Below, in pieces: positions 14,918 to 23,509 of a stretch of DNA of 32,438 bases. Positions within the stretch are counted from its first letter, which is position 1. Every line of letters begins with the position of its first letter. Location of the stretch: the NCBI GenBank assembly GCA_003647715.1, contig QMNJ01000003.1, positions 1-32,438 of the forward strand, written 5' to 3'. The DNA is from Candidatus Coatesiibacteriota bacterium (lineage in GTDB: Bacteria; RBG-13-66-14; B26-G2). The translations under genes and the position numbers were made by a program. Under the pieces are notes generated by a model. The model was given only the letters and a program-made list of their open reading frames with translations, was not told the origin of the DNA and did not search any database.

Positions 14918-17807
14918 AGGAAACTATACTTCTTCTGGATTTTCATTCATTCTAACAATTAATCTCGCTCTTCTTATGCTAATGGTTATAAATCCTTCTC
15001 ACTGCCTTGCAAGATACAAGGTGAATGATTACCCTTTCAACTGGAATAAATACACAACTGAACACTTCAATATCTATTTTTACGAAGAAGAGGGTTTCCT
15101 CCTTGATTATACAATAGAGGTTTCAGAGACAGCATATCAGAAGATTGCGAGAATTATTGACTTCTATCCGTCTAACAAGATTCCGGTTATAGTATATAAA
15201 TCACACCAGGAGTTTGAGCAAACCAATATCGTAGATATGCCTCTTGGAGAGGGTGTTGGAGGATTTGCAGAGATATTCCATAAGAGGGTGGTGGTTCCCT
15301 TTGATGGCAACATAGAACAATATACCAAGACCCTCATACACGAGATTACCCATGTCTTCACCTTTGAGATGTATTTTGGAGGTATGGGCAGTATATTCTC
15401 GGGTTCAATTATATATCCTGCTGAGTGGTTTATGGAGGGTCTCCCCGAGTTCATCGCCGACGACTGGACACCGGAGGGAGTTCAGGTATTAAGAGATGCT
15501 GTTCTCTCTGGCAAACTCCACAACCTGCGTGACTTAGATGATTTTGACCGCATACCATATAATGAAGTATATCTAGCATACAAAGAAGGTCAGTCCGCAG
15601 TTGAATACCTTGTGGATGAATATGGATTAGATTCGCTCACCGAGTTTGTTCATCAGATAAAGAGGACAGCATCAAGAGATGTTGATAAGGCACTCAAGAA
15701 ATCTATTGGTGTATCCCTCGATGAGTTCAATGAGGACTGGCAGGTATATCTAAAGCGGAAGTTCCTACCAGAGGTCAAGAGAAAAGAGCGACTGAAGGAA
15801 TATGGTGAACGATTGACCCCCTATGAGGAGATATATGATGGTAAATCCTACTTCGTCCCACAATTTACACCTTCGGGTGAACTAATAGTGGCTTTGAGTA
15901 ATCGTGGCAGATTCATTGACGCCTACCTGGTGAAGGTCAAGGACGGAGAGGTCATTGAGAACATAACCAAGGGGTTATCATACAGTTTATTTGACTATAT
16001 CTCACCTATGGACAATTCAATATCTATCTCTGAAGACGGCAACCTACTCACCTTTGTCGCCAGAAAGGGCACCAGAGACCGTCTTTATATTCTTGACATT
16101 GTATTCAAGAAAATTGTGGATGAATACGAACTCCCACTTGACGACATCTCATCCCCTTCATTTTCACCCGACGGCAATCATATCGCTCTGGCAGGTCTAA
16201 AAGATGGAGCCAAGAATATATATGTATTCAATATTAAATCAAATGAGCTCAAACGAATCACCAATATATCAGGTGAGGCAGGAAACCCAAAATGGTCTCC
16301 CGATGGCTCTAAAATCGTCTTCTCTGCTGAAACCACCACCGGGGAACACATCTTTGAGGTTGAAGTTAAAACAGGTAACATTGTTCAATTAACCTTTGGT
16401 GATTGGAACGATAGGTCGCCAGAGTTCTCACCTGACGGCAAAGAAATTATTTTTGTATCCGATAGGGGCGATTCCGTGATGGATATATATGTCTATAACA
16501 TTGAAAGTAAGATGTCCAGAAGAGTATCAAACCTATGGGTCGGCGCTGATAATCCAACCTTCAGTCCATCAGGAGATATGATTGCCTTCACTGGTATGGA
16601 GGATGGTGTATATCAGGTCTGCACAAAACGGCTCCCCCTACCCAACTACGGAGAGATATATGAAGAGAACCCCACTGGTGATGAGGAGGAATATGTTGTG
16701 CTTGAGACAGATGAGGAGACCTTTGAACATACAGAGAAATATGGAGTTGACATGGTTCTTGACTACGCTACCAGCAGTTTAGAATACACTACTGGCGGTG
16801 TTTTCAGAAACTATACAGAGATTGCCTTCTCAGATATCCTGGGCAATCATCGCTTTGATATCCTCTTTGACCTGACCAGCGTCTCAAGCATTGAAGATGT
16901 GGATGCAGGATTTCTCTACCACAATCTTGAACACCGCACTGATATGGGTCTCCTGGTCCAATCGTGGCGTGATTACTACGGTGGAACCAGACCAAAATAC
17001 TACTGGGAGCGTCTATCAGGGGGGGAGGCGCTGTTCTCGTATCCAATCACAACTGTGAATGCCTTCATGATAAACCCATTTTTCTATCATCGGAAACGGG
17101 ACATTTATGAAGAGAGACAGGGAACCACTGTGATGGTTCAAGAAGTGGAAAACAACCTCTGTGGTGTTGAATTAATGTTCATCAGGGACTCACGACTATG
17201 GGGCTACTATAATCCCACCAGCGGGGGCTATAATGCCTTCATCTTTGAACAAACCATACCCCTCCCCAAAACCAAAAGCGACTTACTATACACCAATCTT
17301 ATAATTGACCAGAGAAAGTATATTTATATGTCGCTAAGAAATAGTTTGGCACTCAGATTCGTCGGAGGAACTTCATTTGGCAGGGACCCGCAGAAATTCT
17401 TTGTAGGTGGTGGGTTCAGCATAAGGGGCTATCCATACTATTCATTCTACGGCACCAAGTTCTTCTATGCCACCGCAGAGCTCAGGTTTCCAATAATTGA
17501 TGCAATCTTCACCAGCATCCCTGAGTTCATAATAGGTGGTTTCAGAGGGGTATTATTCATAGATGCGGGAAGTGCCTGGTCAGGTCACAATGTAGAGTGG
17601 GATACAGGTAAGGGTGGTGACAAGTTCAGACCCTGGACAACTGTTGACGGCTTCCACCTACATCACATAAAAGCATCAATCGGGTTTGGTCTGAGATGGG
17701 CATTGTTCAGCTCGTTTGACCTGCGCCTTGACTGGGCATTTCCAACCGACCTGTCGTCAATCCATACTCCACCCTACATACATTTTTCACTCGGACCCTC
17801 ATTCTAA
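14910..17807 (+). CDS. Peptidase MA-like / beta-propeller / outer-membrane beta-barrel fusion
   Basis: A 965-residue exported protein in three parts. From the TTG start it has a signal peptide ending near HCLA (34). Residues 45-310 are a gluzincin-type metallopeptidase: HEITH (144-148) and the third ligand in AEWFMEGLPEF (171-181), as in the peptidase MA/M61-like group. Residues about 330-590 are TolB-like PD40 propeller blades (FSPDGNHIA, WSPDGSKIVFS, FSPDGKEIIFVSDRG, FSPSGDMIAF). After an acidic linker, residues about 640-965 are a surface-antigen/Omp85-type beta-barrel with GGGFSIRGYPYYSFYG and FIDAGSAW and an aromatic C-terminal Phe. It should sit in the outer membrane with protease and propeller exposed on one face. 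It overlaps the CsgG-like gene and is the last gene of the cassette. Confidence 0.88.
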   Translation: MIKGNYTSSGFSFILTINLALLMLMVINPSHCLARYKVNDYPFNWNKYTTEHFNIYFYEEEGFLLDYTIEVSETAYQKIARIIDFYPSNKIPVIVYKSHQEFEQTNIVDMPLGEGVGGFAEIFHKRVVVPFDGNIEQYTKTLIHEITHVFTFEMYFGGMGSIFSGSIIYPAEWFMEGLPEFIADDWTPEGVQVLRDAVLSGKLHNLRDLDDFDRIPYNEVYLAYKEGQSAVEYLVDEYGLDSLTEFVHQIKRTASRDVDKALKKSIGVSLDEFNEDWQVYLKRKFLPEVKRKERLKEYGERLTPYEEIYDGKSYFVPQFTPSGELIVALSNRGRFIDAYLVKVKDGEVIENITKGLSYSLFDYISPMDNSISISEDGNLLTFVARKGTRDRLYILDIVFKKIVDEYELPLDDISSPSFSPDGNHIALAGLKDGAKNIYVFNIKSNELKRITNISGEAGNPKWSPDGSKIVFSAETTTGEHIFEVEVKTGNIVQLTFGDWNDRSPEFSPDGKEIIFVSDRGDSVMDIYVYNIESKMSRRVSNLWVGADNPTFSPSGDMIAFTGMEDGVYQVCTKRLPLPNYGEIYEENPTGDEEEYVVLETDEETFEHTEKYGVDMVLDYATSSLEYTTGGVFRNYTEIAFSDILGNHRFDILFDLTSVSSIEDVDAGFLYHNLEHRTDMGLLVQSWRDYYGGTRPKYYWERLSGGEALFSYPITTVNAFMINPFFYHRKRDIYEERQGTTVMVQEVENNLCGVELMFIRDSRLWGYYNPTSGGYNAFIFEQTIPLPKTKSDLLYTNLIIDQRKYIYMSLRNSLALRFVGGTSFGRDPQKFFVGGGFSIRGYPYYSFYGTKFFYATAELRFPIIDAIFTSIPEFIIGGFRGVLFIDAGSAWSGHNVEWDTGKGGDKFRPWTTVDGFHLHHIKASIGFGLRWALFSSFDLRLDWAFPTDLSSIHTPPYIHFSLGPSF

Positions 17808-17822
17808 ACAGTATAAACTATT

Positions 17823-17847
17823 GAAATCCCGCCACCTATGGAATTTC
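17823..17847. terminator. Weak hairpin between convergent genes
   Basis: GAAAT-CC and GG-A-ATTTC pair around a ten-base loop with one bulge, in the 42-base gap between the peptidase/barrel gene and the convergent dehydrogenase gene. Neither side has a clean T run, so it is at best a weak bidirectional terminator. Confidence 0.25.
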
Positions 17848-17849
17848 TC

Positions 17850-18995
17850 TCATTGGACCTCTTCTATCTCAACACAACTCTCACTCAGAAATGCTGATAT
17901 ATAATCATCCACAGGCAAAGCCCTCTCGGGCGTTAGAACGCCTTTATCCACCACCTTTCCCTCAGCAATAAACTTCGCCACCAGCACAGTTGGTAACGAT
18001 GTCCCCACCATCATTGCGGACAGACCCATGTCCTCATCTGGTTCAATTATGAATTTATACCTGAACTCGCAACTCTCCCCGCCACTCTCGCCCCTCGCCC
18101 ACCAATATACCAGAACCACATCATCCCCATCCTTTGGTAGATAATGCTCAAGAAGCGCTGAGAGAACCCTTCTCGGTGATGAATTAAGCCCTGATAATCC
18201 AATTACCCTATCTTCGCCAAGACCCAGATACTTAAGACCCTGCATCAATTTACAGTGCCCCCTATACCTCAGGGTCTTGTAATCTATTTCCCTCACACAG
18301 CCCTGATAGGTCTCTGGGAGTGTTGATGAACCACCAGAGGTATTAAACGCCTCCAGAACCCCATAATCACCACCAAACCTAACCTCCTCAATATCAGTAA
18401 GTGCCTCCACCCAGCATACATCACCGCCCCTGAGAACCTTACATGGCTCCACATATTCATTAACCAGACCATTCACCGAGAATACTATCTGATAATTAAA
18501 AGGAGGTACAGGGTCTATTGGCAATCCACCCACCCTTATGTGAACCTCGTCGCATCTATCAAATTCTGAGATTGCCTTCGCCACCAGGACATTGCTCAAT
18601 CCTGGTGCGAGCCCGCAATCGGGCACAATAATTACACCCGCCTCTCTGGCCCTATCATTCATTGCCAATTGAGACATTACCACATCATTGTTGCCCCCCA
18701 TATCACACATACTTACACCTGCATCTATGCATGCCTCAGTGATGGTCAGATTTAGGTAGTATGGAAGCGCACATATCACCGCATCAGAACCGTTCACAAT
18801 ATCAATAATGTCGCTCTTATCTATAATCGTTGTATTCAAGACCTCCACCCTTTTATCGGACACTACGCTCTCCAATTTGCTCAGCAGTATTTCATCCCGT
18901 TCCACAATCCTCAGATTAGTGGTCTCATCCCAGGAGAGGAGATATTCAGCGCAAGCGCCGCCCATCTTACCCGCACCTAATAGTGTAAACCTCAT
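17850..18995 (-). CDS. Saccharopine/lysine dehydrogenase family oxidoreductase
   Basis: 381 residues with an N-terminal Rossmann nucleotide site (FTLLGAGKMGGACAEYL, 3-19) and the family segments DMGGNNDVV, VPDCGLAPGLSNVLV and RVGGLP. These belong to the saccharopine dehydrogenase/lysine 6-dehydrogenase superfamily. Possible roles are lysine catabolism, carboxynorspermidine-type reactions or a related imine reduction; the sequence does not settle the substrate. No lysine pathway genes adjoin it. The ATG has no Shine-Dalgarno but a perfect TATAAT ends eight bases upstream, so the message is probably leaderless. Confidence 0.85.
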   Translation of the reverse strand: MRFTLLGAGKMGGACAEYLLSWDETTNLRIVERDEILLSKLESVVSDKRVEVLNTTIIDKSDIIDIVNGSDAVICALPYYLNLTITEACIDAGVSMCDMGGNNDVVMSQLAMNDRAREAGVIIVPDCGLAPGLSNVLVAKAISEFDRCDEVHIRVGGLPIDPVPPFNYQIVFSVNGLVNEYVEPCKVLRGGDVCWVEALTDIEEVRFGGDYGVLEAFNTSGGSSTLPETYQGCVREIDYKTLRYRGHCKLMQGLKYLGLGEDRVIGLSGLNSSPRRVLSALLEHYLPKDGDDVVLVYWWARGESGGESCEFRYKFIIEPDEDMGLSAMMVGTSLPTVLVAKFIAEGKVVDKGVLTPERALPVDDYISAFLSESCVEIEEVQ

Positions 18996-19003
18996 AATAG
19001 AAG

Positions 19004-19009
19004 ATTATA
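19004..19009 (-). promoter_or_regulatory. -10 TATAAT giving a probable leaderless transcript
   Basis: TATAAT on the minus strand ends exactly eight bases before the ATG at 18995, the same spacing as at the DUF362 gene. No ribosome site intervenes and no good -35 is visible. Confidence 0.5.
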
Positions 19010-19050
19010 AGAATATTCAGTTGAAAGAATAAGTAAATTTTAATTATGCA

Positions 19051-20745
19051 TTATTTAATACATATAAATCTCATGGTGTCAGATGCTATCCCGTCGCTTA
19101 ACCTCAATACATAGACACCAGAATTGAAATTGTCAAGCAATATAGAAAACTCTCCCTCACCACCCGAGACATTAAAAACCCTCTTAAGCACCTTCCTGCC
19201 TGATATATCAAATATGTCAGCAGATAACACACCACAGGGTGAACTAAACATAACATCTATGTAATCATCTGAAGGTGATGGACTGACACTAAGTATCTTA
19301 ACTACACCAACCTCAGTGGGGATTTCTCTGTTTGCGCATTCACTTGAAAGCATCTCATTGCATAATGCATTCTCCACACTTATGATTCCGCTCCCCATAA
19401 GACCCTTTTCCCACTCCTCATCGCCAATCATTGGCTTCGTAGAATTATGAACTACCCACATAATCGCCTTGCCTCCGAGAGAGGGATTCTGCGCCTTTAT
19501 CAGAGCACACAGACCACTTACCTGTGGGGCTGACATAGAGGTTCCAGAGCGTGATACATAGATATGCTCGCCAAGGTAACGCCTGTAGGTGCTCATAATA
19601 GAGAATGCAGGTGCAGATACATCCACATTACTGCCATAAGATGAGAATATCGCCCTCCTTCCATTCATATCACTACCCGCAACACAGAAGGTATCACCCC
19701 TTGAGGCAAGGTAGTGAGAATACTCATCACCAGTATTTCCCACAGCCACAACAACAACCACACCCTTTGAGACGGCATAACTTACCGCAGCGCTTATCCC
19801 ACCCGAGTTTGATGAACTCCAGCTACAGTTAACCACACAAGCGCCCATATTAACAGCATAGAATATGGCTCTGGCGCAGAAATCCATCCTCACGAAGCCG
19901 TAGGGACCCCAGCCCCATCCAGCCCTCAACACCATTATCCTGGCACCCCAGCCCACTCCCGATACCCCCACACCATTGTCTGTGGTAGCAGATGCAACAC
20001 CGGCAACCAGCGTCCCATGCCCATACCAGTCCATAGGGTCATTATCCTCAATAAAGCAATCCTCATATCTGTCTCCCCTCACCCCGTGGACGAAGTCCCA
20101 GCCGATTATGTCATCAACATAGCCATTTTTATCATCATCAACACCATTATCAGGGACCTCACCATCATTTATCCATATAGAATTAATCAGGTCAGGGTGA
20201 CGATAGTCAACTCCCGTATCAATAATGGCAATTATGGGGGAGGCATCGCCGTGCTCATATATCCAGCCCTCGGGAGCGTCAATATCAACATACGATTCGG
20301 AATCAAGATACCACTGCTCGGAGAAGAGGGGGTCGTCGGGATAGATGGCAAACACTGGGCATACACCGATTCTCTCCACATGCTCAATACATTGGCAGGA
20401 GGAGAAGTCATTGATTACATCTTCCAGCCGGTGGAGGGGTGAGAACTCAACTATATAGTAGCCGGAGAGGTCAACAGATGTGTTAGAATACCTCTCAGAT
20501 GCTGGAAACTCCCTTTCAAAGCGGTATATACCATATTTACCAATTAGCCAATCAATCTCAGCAACACCCGTTTCCAGTTCTCCATTGTTAAATACAGGGC
20601 AGATAATATCCCTATATTCAGGGGCAATGTTAACCACAAAGCCATTTTCCACATATTGATTACTCATATCAGCACTTGAAGGCAAATAAAGGAATAAATA
20701 TGAAAGGATTATAAAGAGAGGAAGAACTGTCAACATTGTCTTCAT
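19051..20745 (-). CDS. Secreted subtilisin-like serine protease (S8) with T9SS-type sorting domain
   Basis: 564 residues. A signal peptide (hydrophobic 5-22, cleavage near SSA) is followed by a propeptide of about 130 residues and an S8 catalytic domain at about 145-450: Asp176 in AIIDTGVDYRHPDL, His243 in YGHGTLVAGV, oxyanion Asn337 in VGNTG and Ser403 in SGTSMSAPQVSG. An Asp-rich loop (NGVDDDKNGYVDD) probably binds calcium. The last 80 residues (ILSVSPSPSDDYIDV ... DIFDISGRKVLK ... NSGVYVLRL) form a type A T9SS/Por sorting domain, implying export across the outer membrane and attachment or release at the surface. Convergent in strand with the PD40 gene behind it. All catalytic residues are intact. 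Confidence 0.93.
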   Translation of the reverse strand: MKTMLTVLPLFIILSYLFLYLPSSADMSNQYVENGFVVNIAPEYRDIICPVFNNGELETGVAEIDWLIGKYGIYRFEREFPASERYSNTSVDLSGYYIVEFSPLHRLEDVINDFSSCQCIEHVERIGVCPVFAIYPDDPLFSEQWYLDSESYVDIDAPEGWIYEHGDASPIIAIIDTGVDYRHPDLINSIWINDGEVPDNGVDDDKNGYVDDIIGWDFVHGVRGDRYEDCFIEDNDPMDWYGHGTLVAGVASATTDNGVGVSGVGWGARIMVLRAGWGWGPYGFVRMDFCARAIFYAVNMGACVVNCSWSSSNSGGISAAVSYAVSKGVVVVVAVGNTGDEYSHYLASRGDTFCVAGSDMNGRRAIFSSYGSNVDVSAPAFSIMSTYRRYLGEHIYVSRSGTSMSAPQVSGLCALIKAQNPSLGGKAIMWVVHNSTKPMIGDEEWEKGLMGSGIISVENALCNEMLSSECANREIPTEVGVVKILSVSPSPSDDYIDVMFSSPCGVLSADIFDISGRKVLKRVFNVSGGEGEFSILLDNFNSGVYVLRLSDGIASDTMRFICIK

Positions 20746-20779
20746 ATATCAATTATGCAGATTCTGATGTCAGAGTATG

Positions 20780-21748
20780 TCACTGATTATAAATTAGAGA
20801 TTTCATTATCTTCATCGTAGTCGGTTTGAAACCTGGTAACTCAAGATAGAATATATCACTCCCCCCCGCATATCCGGGTCTGTCGGATGACCATACCAAA
20901 TAATCACCCTCAAGTATTGCCAGCCCCCAGTCATTGAATTGAGAATTGATGGGAGCAGGAAGGCGAACCACAGTGGATATACCTTTCAATACATCCTCAG
21001 TGAAGTAGATGTCATATCCCTCGCTATCATCCCTGCCATCGGAGGACCAGAACAGACCAAACTCAGAAAGAAACGGGTATTTCTCATTCCCCGAAGTATT
21101 TATCAAAGGACCCAGATTGACCGGTGCTGACCACTTACTATCACTCCTCATAGAAAGCCACAGGTCAAGACCTCCATAGCCACCATTCCGGTTAGAGGCA
21201 AATATCAGAATTGTTCCATCATCATTTACGAATGGACAGACATCAACATAACTGGTATTTATACTATCACCAAGATTACTAACATCCCTGACTATCACCC
21301 TCTTACTGCCTCCAACCACTAACGCTCCATAGATGTCCTCACAGCCATACCCTCCCGGTCTATCAGAGTGAAAAAACAGTTTGCCTAAATCACTACTGTA
21401 TGATGGCGATGCCTCAACATATCTGGTATTCAAACCAGTCAGAGGAGTTCCTGATGTGCTCTTGATGAAAATGCTTTCCACCAACTCACCCTCTGCGCTC
21501 ATATCCGCCATACCACCAAATATGGTATCGCAGGAGACGAACCATATGTCCCAGTCGTATGGCTCATCGCCATACCCGGAGGCAGAATATATAAGCCAGT
21601 TATCAACCAAAGTGATACCACTTTCATTACCTGACCCGCTTATAATTGCTAAATTCGGCTTCACAGAATATATCTCATAGAACGAATAAGACATCACAGT
21701 TAGCGATGATAACAACATAAACAGAACTAACAATCTACAAACTTCCAT
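20780..21748 (-). CDS. Secreted PD40 (TolB-like) beta-propeller protein
   Basis: 322 residues with a signal peptide (LLVLFMLLSSLTVMSYS). The body repeats the PD40/WD40-like blade motif: LFFHSDRPGGYGCEDIYGA, LIFASNRNGGYGGLDLWLS, LFWSSDGRDDSEGYDIYF and LVWSSDRPGYAGGSDIFYL. Such propellers often occur with OmpA-like domains and bind peptidoglycan-associated or surface ligands; no OmpA domain is present here. It lies 34 bases upstream of the subtilase on the same strand, so the two are probably cotranscribed. Function not assigned. Confidence 0.82.
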   Translation of the reverse strand: MEVCRLLVLFMLLSSLTVMSYSFYEIYSVKPNLAIISGSGNESGITLVDNWLIYSASGYGDEPYDWDIWFVSCDTIFGGMADMSAEGELVESIFIKSTSGTPLTGLNTRYVEASPSYSSDLGKLFFHSDRPGGYGCEDIYGALVVGGSKRVIVRDVSNLGDSINTSYVDVCPFVNDDGTILIFASNRNGGYGGLDLWLSMRSDSKWSAPVNLGPLINTSGNEKYPFLSEFGLFWSSDGRDDSEGYDIYFTEDVLKGISTVVRLPAPINSQFNDWGLAILEGDYLVWSSDRPGYAGGSDIFYLELPGFKPTTMKIMKSLIYNQ

Positions 21749-21820
21749 ATATGAAATGATAGCATAACATATTCCATCATATTACATGATAATTAACAGA
21801 TACAATTAAAGTTTTATATC

Positions 21821-21843
21821 ACCAAAGAAGCACAACTTCTGGT
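21821..21843. repeat. Imperfect inverted repeat before the epimerase gene
   Basis: AGAAG and CTTCT pair around CACAA, and flanking ACC and GGT extend the stem past a small bulge. It lies 40 bases ahead of the epimerase ATG in the divergent intergenic region. There is no T run, so an operator or leader hairpin is more likely than a terminator. Confidence 0.3.
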
Positions 21844-21882
21844 AATATTCTTAATAAGTATTATGAGGGAGGAATAATTGAT

Positions 21883-22815
21883 ATGAAACATATTGTAACC
21901 GGGGGTGCGGGCTTTATTGGTTCTCATCTCGTAGACCGATTGATTGATGCAGGTGATGAGGTAATGGTCATTGACAACCTCTCAACCGGCAAAAGAGAGT
22001 TTGTGAATGCAAAGGCGAAATTTATAGAAGGCGACATAGTGGATAAGGACATGATTGAAAGGGTCTATTCAGAATACAAGCCCGACTATCTCCATCACCT
22101 TGCTGCGCAGATAGATGTCAGATACTCGTTTGACCATCCTATCATAGACGCCCAAGTGAACATCATCGGCACCCTCAATCTTATTGAGTCGGCAAGGAGG
22201 TATAGTACCAGAAGGATTGTCTTCGCATCCAGCGGTGGAACGGTCTATGGTGAGCCGGATAGAAATCCTGTGCCTGAGAGTTATCCCAATATCCCTGTCT
22301 CTCCCTATGGAATGTCCAAACTTGTCTCCGAGAAATACCTGGACCTCTATAAGCGCCTTTATGGGCTTAATTATGTATCCCTCCGCCTGGGGAATGTCTT
22401 TGGACCCAGACAGAGTCCCAAAGGTGAATGTGGGGTCTTCTCCATCTTCGCTTTGAAGATGCTCAAAGGTGAGAGACCTACAATCTATGGCGACGGCACA
22501 GCGACACGCGACTACATCTTTGTAGATGATGTCATAGATTCATTCATTGCATCTCTTGATGAAAATATCCCCTCTGATTACTATAATATCGGTAGAGGGG
22601 AGGAAACATCTACGAAAGAAGTATATGACCTCCTTGCTAAAGTGGTTGGATACTCAGAAGAACCAATATATAGCGACCCCAGACCTGGAGAGGTTTACCA
22701 GATATCCCTTGATATTTCAAAGGCGAAGGAGAACCTAAAATGGGAGCCGAAGACCTCTCTTGAGGAAGGGGTTAGAAAGCTCATTGAGTATATAAAAGAG
22801 AAGGAATTTTACTAA
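21883..22815 (+). CDS. NAD-dependent nucleotide-sugar epimerase (GalE-like)
   Basis: A 310-residue extended short-chain dehydrogenase. NAD site GGAGFIGSHL (7-16), then FASSGGTVYGE (active-site Ser/Thr) and the catalytic YGMSK (Tyr-x3-Lys), followed by SLRLGNVFGPRQSP and the substrate-binding RDYIFVDDV. It matches UDP-glucose/UDP-GlcNAc 4-epimerases of the archaeal and anaerobe type, which interconvert glucose- and galactose-configured sugars for surface polysaccharides. It fits the glycosyltransferase and export genes elsewhere in the window. Ribosome site GGGAGGA. The MBL-fold gene begins 13 bases after its stop. Confidence 0.92.
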   Translation: MKHIVTGGAGFIGSHLVDRLIDAGDEVMVIDNLSTGKREFVNAKAKFIEGDIVDKDMIERVYSEYKPDYLHHLAAQIDVRYSFDHPIIDAQVNIIGTLNLIESARRYSTRRIVFASSGGTVYGEPDRNPVPESYPNIPVSPYGMSKLVSEKYLDLYKRLYGLNYVSLRLGNVFGPRQSPKGECGVFSIFALKMLKGERPTIYGDGTATRDYIFVDDVIDSFIASLDENIPSDYYNIGRGEETSTKEVYDLLAKVVGYSEEPIYSDPRPGEVYQISLDISKAKENLKWEPKTSLEEGVRKLIEYIKEKEFY

Positions 22816-22828
22816 GGAGGGAAAAGAA

Positions 22829-23494
22829 ATGAAGATTGTATGGTTTGGTCACTCATCATTCAAGATTACCACACGAGACGATATCAGTATAGTTACTGAC
22901 CCATATGAGAGCGGGGCATTTGGTGGGGCACTCAACTATAAGCCCATTGACACTAATGCAGATATTATAACCATAAGCCACTCACATGCTGACCACAACT
23001 TCATCCAGGCGGTCAGTGGGAATCCGGAGGTAGTCAGGGAATCAGGCGAATACACCATCAAGGGCATAAAGATTATCGGACTTGACACATATCATGACAA
23101 AAGCAAGGGTAGAGAACGTGGCGAGAATGTTATATTCATATTTGAGGCAGATGAACTCAGAATAGCGCATCTTGGAGACCTGGGTTGCGAGCCATCACCC
23201 AACATCATAGATGTTCTGAAGGGCGTTGATATTCTAATGATACCAGTAGGCGGAACCTACACTATAAACGCGAAAGAAGCAAGAGACCTGATAGAGAAAA
23301 TCGCGCCCCGCATAGTAATCCCCATGCACTTCAAGACCGATGCAGTGGAATTCCCCATAGATAAAATTGATGCCTTCATAAGTGAATTTGGTAAAGACCA
23401 TATCAAGAACCTCAATACCAGCACCTACGACACAGAAACGGACGGATTTCCAGAGGAGACACAGGCGATAATACTGAAACCACTTAGAATGTAA
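22829..23494 (+). CDS. Metallo-beta-lactamase-fold hydrolase (UlaG/UPF0173-like)
   Basis: 221 residues of the MBL superfamily. The first block MKIVWFGHSSFKI with IVTDPYES is characteristic of the UlaG/UPF0173 subgroup. Metal ligands are HSHADHN (HxHxDH), Asp in AHLGDLG and His in PMHFKTD. The substrate is unknown; relatives hydrolyse phosphorylated lactones and other esters. A strong AGGAGGG site precedes the ATG. The stop codon is in the same frame as, and 15 bases before, the fumarase alpha start. Confidence 0.9.
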   Translation: MKIVWFGHSSFKITTRDDISIVTDPYESGAFGGALNYKPIDTNADIITISHSHADHNFIQAVSGNPEVVRESGEYTIKGIKIIGLDTYHDKSKGRERGENVIFIFEADELRIAHLGDLGCEPSPNIIDVLKGVDILMIPVGGTYTINAKEARDLIEKIAPRIVIPMHFKTDAVEFPIDKIDAFISEFGKDHIKNLNTSTYDTETDGFPEETQAIILKPLRM

Positions 23495-23509
23495 GTATTC
23501 AAAACCGCT

